From Psychrobacter sp. ANT_WB68 (lineage in GTDB: Bacteria; Pseudomonadota; Gammaproteobacteria; Pseudomonadales; Moraxellaceae): DNA of 64,000 nt. Under the pieces are notes generated by a model. It was given only the letters and a program-made list of their open reading frames with translations, was not told the DNA's origin and did no database searches. Below are positions 9,089-16,999 of the stretch, in pieces. A program made the position numbers and the translations under genes. Numbering within the stretch: position 1 is the stretch's first letter; every line of letters starts with the position of its first letter. The stretch spans positions 930,001 to 994,000 of the forward strand of contig NZ_VOAZ01000001.1 of assembly GCF_008369115.1 (NCBI RefSeq), given 5' to 3'.

Positions 9089-9126
9089 AAGACATACCTT
9101 CTAACTTTTACTATAAGAAGTCTGCT

Positions 9127-10380
9127 ATGCAATCGATTAATTTACCTACTAAGCCACCAAGCTCGCCGCATCCCATACTCAACTTGAGCTTTAGGATATT
9201 TTTTAGTGCAGGGGCAATTTTTGCCATTATAACCATGGCGTTGTGGGCATTTGTGTTTACCGGACATACCGATATCGATGCACAAACATTGAATCCGTTA
9301 TATTGGCATGGCCATGAAATGGTATATGGCTATGCGTTGGCCATCGTTGCAGGGTTTTTGCTGACCGCAGTGAAGACCTGGACCGGCGTGATGATGCCAC
9401 ACGGCTATAAGCTGCTCGGTATTTTTATGTGTTGGTTGCTGGCGCGTTTGGGCTGGGTGGCATTTGGCTTAGGTATTACGGTTGCTGGCAGCGGCGCGGC
9501 GTTACTATATGCTGCTGCGGTATTTGATTTGTTGTTTGTCGGCTCGATGGCTTTTGTGATTTTCCGTGCTGTGCTACAAGTTAAACAATATAAACAAATG
9601 GGTATTTTAGCCAAGCTTGCACTACTGACGCTGGGTAATGCTTTGTGCTATTGGGGCATTATCAGCGCCAATATGAATTTAACTAAAACAGGCGTCTATT
9701 TAGGTTTTTATCTGATTATTGGCTTGGTATTGACCATCGGTCGCCGCGTCGTGCCGTTCTTTATTGAGCGTGGTCTGAGTATGCCAAACGCTAAAGGCGA
9801 GACAGAAGTAGTGACGGTGCGTAATAATAAAGCACAAGATATCGCAAGCTTATTGTTCTTCTTTGCCTTTTTTATCTTTGATCTGTTTTATCCTAATAAA
9901 TACTTACTGACCATTAGTGCGCTTGGCGTGGCAGTGGTCAATATTGTACGCTTAGTAGGTTGGTATCATCGCGGCATTTGGCAAAAACCGCTGTTATGGT
10001 CATTATTTGTCGCGTTTTTAGGTATGTGTGTGAGCTTTGTTTTGTACGCACTGCAACCATGGCTAGGCTATAATCATAGTATTGCGGTACATGGATTATC
10101 GATTGCTGGTGTTGGTATGATGACGGTAGCGATGATGGCGCGCGTGTCACTTGGTCATACAGGGCGAAGTATCCATCAGCCACCCAAAATCGTTAATGCG
10201 ATATTTGCGCTCATGGTGTTGGCATTTGTGAGTCGGGTATTTTTACCCTTGGTTGATATGAGTCATTATTTATTATGGATCATGGTTGCACAAGGGGCTT
10301 GGATAGCGTGTTTCGCTCTATTCTGTATCAGTTATTTACCGATGCTCGCACGCCAAAGACCAGACGGTTTATTCGGTTAA
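9127..10380 (+). CDS. nnrS: NnrS family haem-copper membrane protein
   Basis: The 417-residue product is highly hydrophobic with about twelve predicted spans. It shows the family pattern of an N-terminal FRIFFSAGA segment, YWHGHEMVYGYA near 58-69 with conserved histidines, and GRRVVPFFIERG near 205-216. NnrS proteins are inner membrane haem- and copper-containing proteins that help cells withstand nitrosative stress. The preceding NsrR box and the NsrR-like gene 73 bases downstream support a nitric-oxide-controlled pair. Start ATG 9127 follows a purine-rich AAGAAG segment. The family call is strong; the biochemical activity of NnrS is still incompletely known. Confidence 0.9.
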   Translation: MQSINLPTKPPSSPHPILNLSFRIFFSAGAIFAIITMALWAFVFTGHTDIDAQTLNPLYWHGHEMVYGYALAIVAGFLLTAVKTWTGVMMPHGYKLLGIFMCWLLARLGWVAFGLGITVAGSGAALLYAAAVFDLLFVGSMAFVIFRAVLQVKQYKQMGILAKLALLTLGNALCYWGIISANMNLTKTGVYLGFYLIIGLVLTIGRRVVPFFIERGLSMPNAKGETEVVTVRNNKAQDIASLLFFFAFFIFDLFYPNKYLLTISALGVAVVNIVRLVGWYHRGIWQKPLLWSLFVAFLGMCVSFVLYALQPWLGYNHSIAVHGLSIAGVGMMTVAMMARVSLGHTGRSIHQPPKIVNAIFALMVLAFVSRVFLPLVDMSHYLLWIMVAQGAWIACFALFCISYLPMLARQRPDGLFG

Positions 10381-10453
10381 TAAGGTTTTAGAACGGCTGA
10401 AATGCAAGTTATACATAAAGTTTACATCCACATTAATAATCGGAGCGCTTACA

Positions 10454-11047
10454 ATGCGACTGACCAACTATAGTGATTATGCGCTGCGTTCATTAATATA
10501 TTTGGCGACTAAGCCTGATCCGTACCTATTGGCGAATATTAGTGATATCGCCAATAGTTATAATATCTCTAAAAGTCATCTGACCAAAATTATTCACCAA
10601 TTAGGGCAACTTGGCTATATCGATAGTGTGCGTGGCAAGAACGGTGGTATCCGCTTGGCTCGTGCCCCAAAAGACATTAATTTGGGAGTATTGATTAAAC
10701 AGATTGAGCCAGATTTTAATTTGGTTGAGTGTTTTTCGACCGACTTACTAATCAATCCTAAGCCTGATGCTCATAGAGGTGCTGACAGCTCTGTTAGTAA
10801 TCCTGTTAATGGTGATGAGGATAAAGCGATCGGCAAAGATTTATCCTTGACGCTTATTGATGAACAAGCAAGCGAGGCGGTCAAATCAGGCTGTGTTATC
10901 AGTCCTGTTTGTCAGCTAAAACAGGTGTTTTTTGAGGCATTGACCGCTTTTATTAACGTCCTTGAGCGTTATACATTGGCTGATATTATCAGTAATGAAG
11001 CAGAGCTTGCGGAGTTATTATTTTATAGAAATAGCTTTGTAAAATAA
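10454..11047 (+). CDS. nsrR: Rrf2-family nitric-oxide sensing repressor, NsrR-like, with an insert between cluster cysteines
   Basis: The N-terminal winged helix (MRLTNYSDYALRSLIYLA, then KSHLTKIIHQL and RGKNGGIRLA) matches NsrR, including the early Asp8 used as a cluster ligand in some members. Cysteines occur at 93, 147 and 153. NsrR proteins normally place three cysteines about five residues apart to hold an Fe-S cluster that reacts with nitric oxide. Here 53 residues separate the first from the second, roughly 48 more than usual, and the insert (98-145) is polar and probably disordered. The C-terminal YTLADI helix is typical. An NsrR box before nnrS gives an evident target. The frame is intact. 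Confidence 0.85.
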   Translation: MRLTNYSDYALRSLIYLATKPDPYLLANISDIANSYNISKSHLTKIIHQLGQLGYIDSVRGKNGGIRLARAPKDINLGVLIKQIEPDFNLVECFSTDLLINPKPDAHRGADSSVSNPVNGDEDKAIGKDLSLTLIDEQASEAVKSGCVISPVCQLKQVFFEALTAFINVLERYTLADIISNEAELAELLFYRNSFVK

Positions 11048-11070
11048 AAGCTTTATATATAAAGCTACTA

Positions 11071-11113
11071 AAAAAAGGCTGCCCCACTAGTAATAGTGTC
11101 GGCAGCCTTTTTT
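11071..11113. terminator. Bidirectional terminator between nsrR and the MBL-like gene
   Basis: AAAAAAGGCTGCC (11071-11083) pairs perfectly with GGCAGCCTTTTTT (11101-11113), and an inner CACTA/TAGTG stem extends the hairpin. A and T runs on both sides suit the two convergent genes. Confidence 0.9.
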
Positions 11114-11133
11114 GTTATAAATTTCTAAAGCAT

Positions 11134-11880
11134 CTAATCATTTTCAAGTTTAGGGCGGGCTTTTGCAATGGCTTTTAAGAGCGCTTTTTCGAACTCACCG
11201 TCTTTAAATGTGACCAAATAAGAATGTGCCGCGCAAAAGTTACGTACCTCGCGCCAGTCATGCGCCAAATTACTCGCCCAATCGCAATATTGCTTGCCAG
11301 CGTTTGGCTCATTTTTCAGCGCTTTTTTGGTCGTTGGATGCAGCAATAACTCAGGTAATACCGCTTCTAGTAATTTGGTTGGCGGACTCATAAAAGTATC
11401 GTCAACGTGCAAACTCTTACTGGCAGGATGGAACGCCAGTAGCGAGCCTGCATGAATCATCTCATTAGGCGCGATATAGTGAATGCCTTCAGACATAGAG
11501 AATTTTAGCTCAGGATAACGCTCAGCGACCGCCTCGCTTTCGACCAAATCGTCTGCCCATTGTATTGCAGGGATTTTTTTATGATGACGACTGCTGCCAT
11601 AAAAAATCGCTTGCGGAAAGTCTTTGGCCATTTGTGCACAGTGAACAGTATGAAAGGGGTGGACATTGAGCACTGCTTCGACATCTTGCCCATTATTGGT
11701 TAGTATCATTACCTGATCGCGTACGTCACCCGTGAGCTCGTAGCTGTCCAAAAAAATAAAACGCCCTGATGCTAACTTTATAAGCGAGCATTGAGTGCCT
11801 ATATTAATGACGCCACCTAAGCGGAATGTGCCGCGAATATTCCAAAACCCTGCGCCCAAATCATGTATTTTATCGGTCAT
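11134..11880 (-). CDS. Metallo-beta-lactamase-fold-like protein with a degenerate metal motif
   Basis: This 248-residue soluble protein has the beta-strand pattern of the MBL fold (SLIKLASGRFIFLDSYELTG, then VEAVLNVHPFHTVH, later GSLLAFHPASKSLHVDDTF). The canonical HxHxDH metal motif is replaced by HPFHTVH, so only part of the usual ligand set is visible. Metal use and catalysis are therefore uncertain. It converges on nsrR with a shared terminator and is followed by the PETase-like gene on the same strand, but nearly 200 bases apart. No substrate is suggested by the context. Confidence 0.6.
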   Translation of the reverse strand: MTDKIHDLGAGFWNIRGTFRLGGVINIGTQCSLIKLASGRFIFLDSYELTGDVRDQVMILTNNGQDVEAVLNVHPFHTVHCAQMAKDFPQAIFYGSSRHHKKIPAIQWADDLVESEAVAERYPELKFSMSEGIHYIAPNEMIHAGSLLAFHPASKSLHVDDTFMSPPTKLLEAVLPELLLHPTTKKALKNEPNAGKQYCDWASNLAHDWREVRNFCAAHSYLVTFKDGEFEKALLKAIAKARPKLEND

Positions 11881-12076
11881 TGATATTTTCCCCTAATTGT
11901 TATTTTCTGAGTATTTTGATCGTTAATAATGGCAATAGATAGTCCATGACTTATGATTATGGTTTTTTAAGGGCGCAAAGTCTGTAATGAAATGGATATA
12001 AGCAATCTAAATGGGTAAATATAGCAACGATTCATTAGATAATAGCCCTGAATATGGGGCGATTTAACAAAGGTCG

Positions 12077-13033
12077 CTATACACAATTTTTATAATCGTA
12101 AGCTGATATACGAGGGCTGCTGCCATAATTTTCGTTATTGCACAAAAACTTATCGAAGCGCATATCACCATTAATGTAACGATGCATCCAAGCAATGCCC
12201 GGTTTGCTCAGTAATTTCTCATTAAAGCGATAGCTTGGACAAAAGTGGCTACCGTTTTTTATCTCAATTTTCATTTTTGGCCCAGCAGCAGCATTATAAA
12301 AAGGACTGCTATATTTCTTATTGGAAGCAATACGGTCGTTCTGGCAGGTAATAAATAAAGCAGGTGTATTCATGTCGCCATAGTCTTTATCATGATAGGG
12401 CGTTTGCGGAATAATTGCGCGAACGCTACTGCGCTTGGTCGCTAGCTGCAGCGCACCACCACCGCCCATTGACCAACCGATCGCCCCCAAACGTTTGTTA
12501 TCTATCTGAGCACCCACCGTACTGTCGCTAAGAATATGGTCGAGAGCGGCACTTAACTGCGTTGCTCGGCTATCTGGGTCATCATAAATAGAGTTGGTAT
12601 CAATAGTTATAACCACAAACCCCCAGGATGCCAGACGCGGACCCCACCATTTAATAGACGCTTCATAAGACACGTAACCAGGAATTACTGCGATGCCGCC
12701 TAACAGGCCACAGTCGCCAGCATTGGTTGGATAATGAATGGTTCCGCCGCCAAAGCCATTTGCCAGCTGCCGAGGCACGGCTTTACTTGCCACAGCAAAA
12801 GGACCGTTATCGCGCGTATCTGACAACTCAGCCGCAGTAATGACACTATCAGAGATACATTTTGATGTAGTGGTTGAGGCTTCTTTGGTCGATAGGGTGA
12901 CGGTTGACAGCTCTTTGATTGTTAGCTTTTCAATTGGGACTATTTGTTCTGTTGTGACCGCTGCCACATTCATAGAAAAAATCAGCGTGCCTGTAGCAGT
13001 AATTAATCTTAAATAAAAAAGGGTGTTCAACAT
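12077..13033 (-). CDS. Secreted PETase-like polyester hydrolase / lipase (dienelactone hydrolase superfamily)
   Basis: The 318-residue protein has a signal peptide (hydrophobic to about residue 25), a Thr/Ser-rich linker, and a hydrolase domain from about residue 75 strongly resembling bacterial PET hydrolases and Moraxella Lip1. The triad is readable: Ser188 in GWSMGGGG, Asp233 in CQNDRIA and His263 in GSHFC, with Tyr120 in PGY for the oxyanion hole. Cys230 and Cys265 match the extra disulfide of type II PETases, and Cys298 and Cys317 the common C-terminal disulfide. Tyr213 takes the place of PETase Trp185, and Phe264 that of Ser238. The likely activity is extracellular hydrolysis of esters or polyesters in the cold; PET activity is not proven. 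Confidence 0.85.
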   Translation of the reverse strand: MLNTLFYLRLITATGTLIFSMNVAAVTTEQIVPIEKLTIKELSTVTLSTKEASTTTSKCISDSVITAAELSDTRDNGPFAVASKAVPRQLANGFGGGTIHYPTNAGDCGLLGGIAVIPGYVSYEASIKWWGPRLASWGFVVITIDTNSIYDDPDSRATQLSAALDHILSDSTVGAQIDNKRLGAIGWSMGGGGALQLATKRSSVRAIIPQTPYHDKDYGDMNTPALFITCQNDRIASNKKYSSPFYNAAAGPKMKIEIKNGSHFCPSYRFNEKLLSKPGIAWMHRYINGDMRFDKFLCNNENYGSSPRISAYDYKNCV

Positions 13034-13471
13034 GATAAATGGTCTGTTATATGATGGTTTCTTTTATGGGCTATGTTGTTTTAGAGCTTAAGTTGGTCTG
13101 TAGCTTCTGCTTTACAGTTGATAATATGAAAATATAAATTGGATAAGTCAACGTAAAACAATAGTAGGCAGTAATCTATTGGCTGTCAAAAATATCAGTT
13201 ACCTCTAGAGTTTTAAACCTAGCATAGCTTTTTAGTCATAAGCGCTTTAATCATAAGTACTTTAAAAATAACTGGTTTCATAAAAGGCACTGCGAATAAC
13301 ACACCGAAACCTGAGTCTGGTATTTGGTGTGATAAAATCATCAATCACGCATAGTTTTACGGTAAGCCATGCGCTCTATTATTGCGATTTCAACTGCTAT
13401 CGCTTCATTTCTATCACCCATGCCCTATATAGCCCCAGCTAAAAAAGGCGTCCAATATAGTCAGTGCTACT
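13034..13471. other. Gene-free region between the PETase-like gene and the MFS gene
   Basis: These 438 bases lie between two divergent genes and must hold both promoters. A tandem 15-base repeat sits at 13236-13265. A 36-codon frame (13369-13479) overlaps the proposed MFS start, but it has no ribosome binding site and is not called. Confidence 0.5.
13236..13265. repeat. Imperfect 15-base tandem repeat upstream of the PETase-like gene
   Basis: TCATAAGCGCTTTAA is followed directly by TCATAAGTACTTTAA, with two mismatches. It lies about 200 bases before the start of the PETase-like gene and a similar distance before the MFS gene. It could be a pair of protein binding sites. Confidence 0.6.
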
Positions 13472-14761
13472 TTGAATAATAATATAAATAACAGTATAGA
13501 TAACAACATCAATATTAATGGCAATGGCAATGGCGAAGATAACAGCGACATCAGCCGCCGTATGCAAGCACCCAATAAGCCAGTGCCATTTTATGCCCCC
13601 TCTTGGATATTGAAGCTCACGATTGGCTTGATTGGGATGTTTGCTTTTTTGCAGGTGTATTCTATTCAGGCTATTTTGCCGGTATTGATGGTGGATTTTT
13701 CGGCAACTGAGGTACAGGCAGGTATGATTGTCGGTGCTACCATATTGGCGATTGCGATTATGTCGCCATTTTTGGGCATGCTTTCGGATGCCGTGGGGCG
13801 CAAATTATTTATCGTGGGGGCGTTATTGTTTTTAGCGATACCCACTGCGTTAATCGCCCAAAGCCCAGATATTGGTTGGATGGGGATGTGGCGGTTTATG
13901 CAGGGATTGTCTGTACCGGGTATTACGGTGGTGACGATTGCTTATATCGGTGAAGAGTTTGAGGGACGTGCGGTCACTGAGCTGATGTCGTTTTATGTAT
14001 CAGGTTCGGTACTTGGCGGCTTTATGGGGCGTTTTTTACTTGGGCACTTGCATGAGCTGATTGGTTGGCGGGCCGGATACTATGTGATGGCAGGTATGAC
14101 GCTTGTTGGGGCGTTATGGGTGGGTAAAATGCTGCCATCCTCACGGCACTTTGTCGCCAATCCCAATTTTCGCTCAGCCATGCAGACGCTCGGCGAGCAT
14201 TTAATCAACCGTTACGTCGTTACGTCCTGCTTGCTCGGTGCTTGCGTTCTGTTTTCTTTGGTAGGCTGTTTTACCTTTATCAATCTGCATCTTGCGGACA
14301 CGCCTTATGCATTAAGCACGGGTGCGCTTGCCAATATTTTTGCCGTGTATTTAATTGGCGTTATTATTACGCCATTGTCGACGACGTTATTGCGCCGATT
14401 TGGTTCAGCGCGTACGGTTCGGGTAGCGGTGGTTATATCGATGCTCGGGGTGCTGCTAACATTGGTAACGCCGCTTTGGGGGATAGTGATAGGGCTTGCT
14501 GTCATGTCCACCGGCGTCTTTATTACCCAAGCTGCTACCATCAGCTATATCGCGGTCAATGTTAAAAAAGGACGTTCATTAGCCTCTGGCTTATATTATA
14601 TGGGCTATTATGCTGGCGGCACGATGGGCGCGTGGCTATGTGGCATCGCTTATGCGCGTGGGCAATGGTCGCTGACAGTTTGGTTATTATTGTTTGTACA
14701 AATGCTTGCTTTATTAGTCGCTAGCATCGGCATGGTTAAAACAACTGCTCGTGCAAATTAA
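13472..14761 (+). CDS. Major facilitator superfamily efflux transporter (YnfM-like)
   Basis: The product (up to 429 residues) has twelve predicted spans in two halves, with the MFS loop signature GMLSDAVGRK between spans 2 and 3 (near residue 110). Overall it resembles E. coli YnfM and related drug/sugar efflux carriers. The start is unclear: TTG 13472 gives an Asn-rich 30-residue tail (many N, I and G) with no good ribosome binding site, while the in-frame ATG 13562 gives a normal-length 399-residue protein. Substrate unknown. The upstream neighbour is the divergent secreted hydrolase, with no evidence that they work together. Confidence 0.78.
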   Translation: MNNNINNSIDNNININGNGNGEDNSDISRRMQAPNKPVPFYAPSWILKLTIGLIGMFAFLQVYSIQAILPVLMVDFSATEVQAGMIVGATILAIAIMSPFLGMLSDAVGRKLFIVGALLFLAIPTALIAQSPDIGWMGMWRFMQGLSVPGITVVTIAYIGEEFEGRAVTELMSFYVSGSVLGGFMGRFLLGHLHELIGWRAGYYVMAGMTLVGALWVGKMLPSSRHFVANPNFRSAMQTLGEHLINRYVVTSCLLGACVLFSLVGCFTFINLHLADTPYALSTGALANIFAVYLIGVIITPLSTTLLRRFGSARTVRVAVVISMLGVLLTLVTPLWGIVIGLAVMSTGVFITQAATISYIAVNVKKGRSLASGLYYMGYYAGGTMGAWLCGIAYARGQWSLTVWLLLFVQMLALLVASIGMVKTTARAN

Positions 14762-15108
14762 TGCAGTTTTTGATACCGTAATTTTTAAGACAACACCTTT
14801 TTATTTTTATACCGCATCTTTTAGCACACTGTTTCCATAGCATAATAATTTAAGTATTTAAATGCGAATTAATGTACCTGTAGTCGTATACTACTTACGC
14901 AAGCACGCTTTACATAGCCTAGGTTTTTTCTTATTATCAACAGCATCTTATTAAGAAGGACGATAAGAATCATAACAACCTATAACTCCGTGTATACCGA
15001 TAATAACAGTGAACGAGGCGATAAAAACGCTCTGTTTTTATGAGGTTCTCTAAGACCCACAAGAACCATTGAAACCCCCTTAAAACCATTCACAAGGAAG
15101 TCGAATTT
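14762..15108. other. Gene-free region before the acyl-CoA ligase
   Basis: This 347-base spacer holds a hairpin with 8-base arms ATAAAAAC and GTTTTTAT (15021-15041) about 70 bases before the ligase start. It is perhaps a leader structure. A GAAG purine stretch precedes the ATG. No other gene is seen. Confidence 0.45.
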
Positions 15109-16779
15109 ATGTCAAATATTTATAATAGTGCGCCGTCAGCCTACGATTATCCACTAATCATCAAGCAACTGTTAAACCGTGCCAAAACGGTATCGCTCGA
15201 GCAAGAAGTTGTGTATGCAGATAAAAAGCGTTTCACTTATAAAGAGTTGTTTCAGCGTATCAATCGCTTAGCCAATGTCTTAGCAGGTTTAAATCTTGAT
15301 GCGGGTGATGTGATTGCGGTCATGGATTGGGACAGTCATCGCTACTTAGAATCATACTTCGCCATACCAATGTCTGAGTATATCCTGCAAACTGTTAATA
15401 TCCGTCTGTCGCCCGAAAAAATCCTGTATACCATCAATCATGCTAAGCCCAAAGTACTACTACTCAATTCTGAATTTGCGCCATTGGTGAAAGATTATCA
15501 GTTTGAAAACTCCAGCATTGAGCATATTATTTGGCTCGATGACAATGGGGTATCTTACGAAGGCGTCTTCGGTGGTAACCAAAACCGCGTTACAGGTGAG
15601 TATGAGGCATTGTTAGAGGCGGCCAATAGCGAATTTGATTTCCCAGATTTTGATGAAAACACCATTGCTACTACTTTTTATACTTCAGGCACGACCGGCG
15701 ATCCAAAAGGTGTGTTCTTTAGCCATCGCCAATTGGTATTACATACCCTCACAGAGGCGGCGACATTGGGTATGCTTCCCAACAAGCAAGGCGTCAGTTA
15801 CGGCGATGTTTATATGCCAATGACGCCGATGTTCCACGTTCATGCATGGGGCTTCCCTTTTACAGCCACTATGGTAGGGCTAAAGCAGGTCTATCCAGGT
15901 CGCTATGCGCCCGATGTGTTGATGGATTTGATTATCAATGAAAAGGTCAGTATCACCCATTGCGTACCAACTATTTTGCAAATGGTACTTAAAGAAGCGC
16001 AAGATCGCGAGGCCAGTTTTAATGGTCTAAAAATGATTATCGGTGGTTCTAAACTGACTGAAGGGCTAGCAAAAGCAGCGTTGGCGCAAGGTATTGAAGT
16101 TTATACTGGCTATGGTATGTCAGAGACGGCACCCCTTATTAGCTTGACAGAATTTAGTCTCGATGAGCCTGAGATGTCTGAAGAAGAAGATATTGCTCGC
16201 CGTTGTATGACTGGTAAGCCGGTGCTGATGGTCGATGCTCAAATATGGAATACCAACAATGAATCGGTTGGTACCGGTAAAGATCATACGGGCGAGTTGG
16301 TGCTGCGTGCCCCTTGGCTAACGCAGAGCTATCTAAAGAATGACGATGCGGGTAAAGAGCTGTGGGAAAATGGCTATATGCATACCCAAGATATCGCCTA
16401 CATCCAACCTGATGGTTATATCAAAATCACCGATCGTCTAAAAGATGTCATCAAGTCAGGTGGCGAGTGGATATCATCATTAGAAATTGAGACGATTTTA
16501 TCCTTGCATCCAGCGGTGGCTGATGTGTCAGTGATTGGCGTACGTGATAAGCAGTGGGGCGAGCGTCCGCTAGCTTTGATTGTGCTCAAACCTGCTTGCC
16601 AAGATACCAGCGCTGATGACATCAAAGCGATTGCTGAGCAGGCAGTAGAGCGCGGTATTATTCCTAAATATGGTGTGCCTAGTCAGTTTAAGTTTGTCGA
16701 TGAGCTACCTAAAACCTCTGTTGGTAAACATGACAAAAAAGTTATGCGTGAGATGTATGGTAATCAGACTGAGGTGTAA
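15109..16779 (+). CDS. Fatty-acid/short-branched acyl-CoA ligase (AMP-binding family)
   Basis: The 556-residue enzyme shows the adenylation motifs in order: FYTSGTTGDPKGV near 187-199 (phosphate binding), GYGMSETAP near 338-346, DRLKDVIKSGGEWIS near 443-457 (hinge), and LPKTSVGK near 537-544 with the catalytic lysine. It activates a carboxylic acid with ATP and then CoA. By length and appearance it belongs with medium/long-chain acyl-CoA synthetases. Standing first before prpE and the valine genes, it may feed isobutyrate or a related acid into the pathway, which is inference. CACAAGGAAG before the ATG supplies a ribosome binding site. Confidence 0.85.
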   Translation: MSNIYNSAPSAYDYPLIIKQLLNRAKTVSLEQEVVYADKKRFTYKELFQRINRLANVLAGLNLDAGDVIAVMDWDSHRYLESYFAIPMSEYILQTVNIRLSPEKILYTINHAKPKVLLLNSEFAPLVKDYQFENSSIEHIIWLDDNGVSYEGVFGGNQNRVTGEYEALLEAANSEFDFPDFDENTIATTFYTSGTTGDPKGVFFSHRQLVLHTLTEAATLGMLPNKQGVSYGDVYMPMTPMFHVHAWGFPFTATMVGLKQVYPGRYAPDVLMDLIINEKVSITHCVPTILQMVLKEAQDREASFNGLKMIIGGSKLTEGLAKAALAQGIEVYTGYGMSETAPLISLTEFSLDEPEMSEEEDIARRCMTGKPVLMVDAQIWNTNNESVGTGKDHTGELVLRAPWLTQSYLKNDDAGKELWENGYMHTQDIAYIQPDGYIKITDRLKDVIKSGGEWISSLEIETILSLHPAVADVSVIGVRDKQWGERPLALIVLKPACQDTSADDIKAIAEQAVERGIIPKYGVPSQFKFVDELPKTSVGKHDKKVMREMYGNQTEV

Positions 16780-16883
16780 TGGTTTAGGGAGTGGTCGGCT
16801 TTTAAACATACTTACGCCTAGCAAAATATCGAATGGCTTACGTGCTTAATAGTTGACCTTTATCGTTCGCTCTGCTACATTTT

Positions 16884-16912
16884 AAACCGATACATAACGT
16901 ATCGGTTTTTTA
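16884..16912 (+). terminator. Terminator between the acyl-CoA ligase and prpE
   Basis: AAACCGATAC pairs perfectly with GTATCGGTTT around ATAAC and runs into a T tract. It suggests that prpE has its own promoter. Confidence 0.8.
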
Positions 16913-16999
16913 GTTCTGGCCGGGATAGCCAGTCTTATATTATGATATTATCGGATACATATATCGCATCACCCATCATTTATGCTAAGGACAGCTATT

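Noticed and set aside
13369-13479. A 36-codon frame with a hydrophobic start just before the MFS gene
   Set aside because: No ribosome binding site, poor codon pattern, and it overlaps the MFS start; treated as chance.
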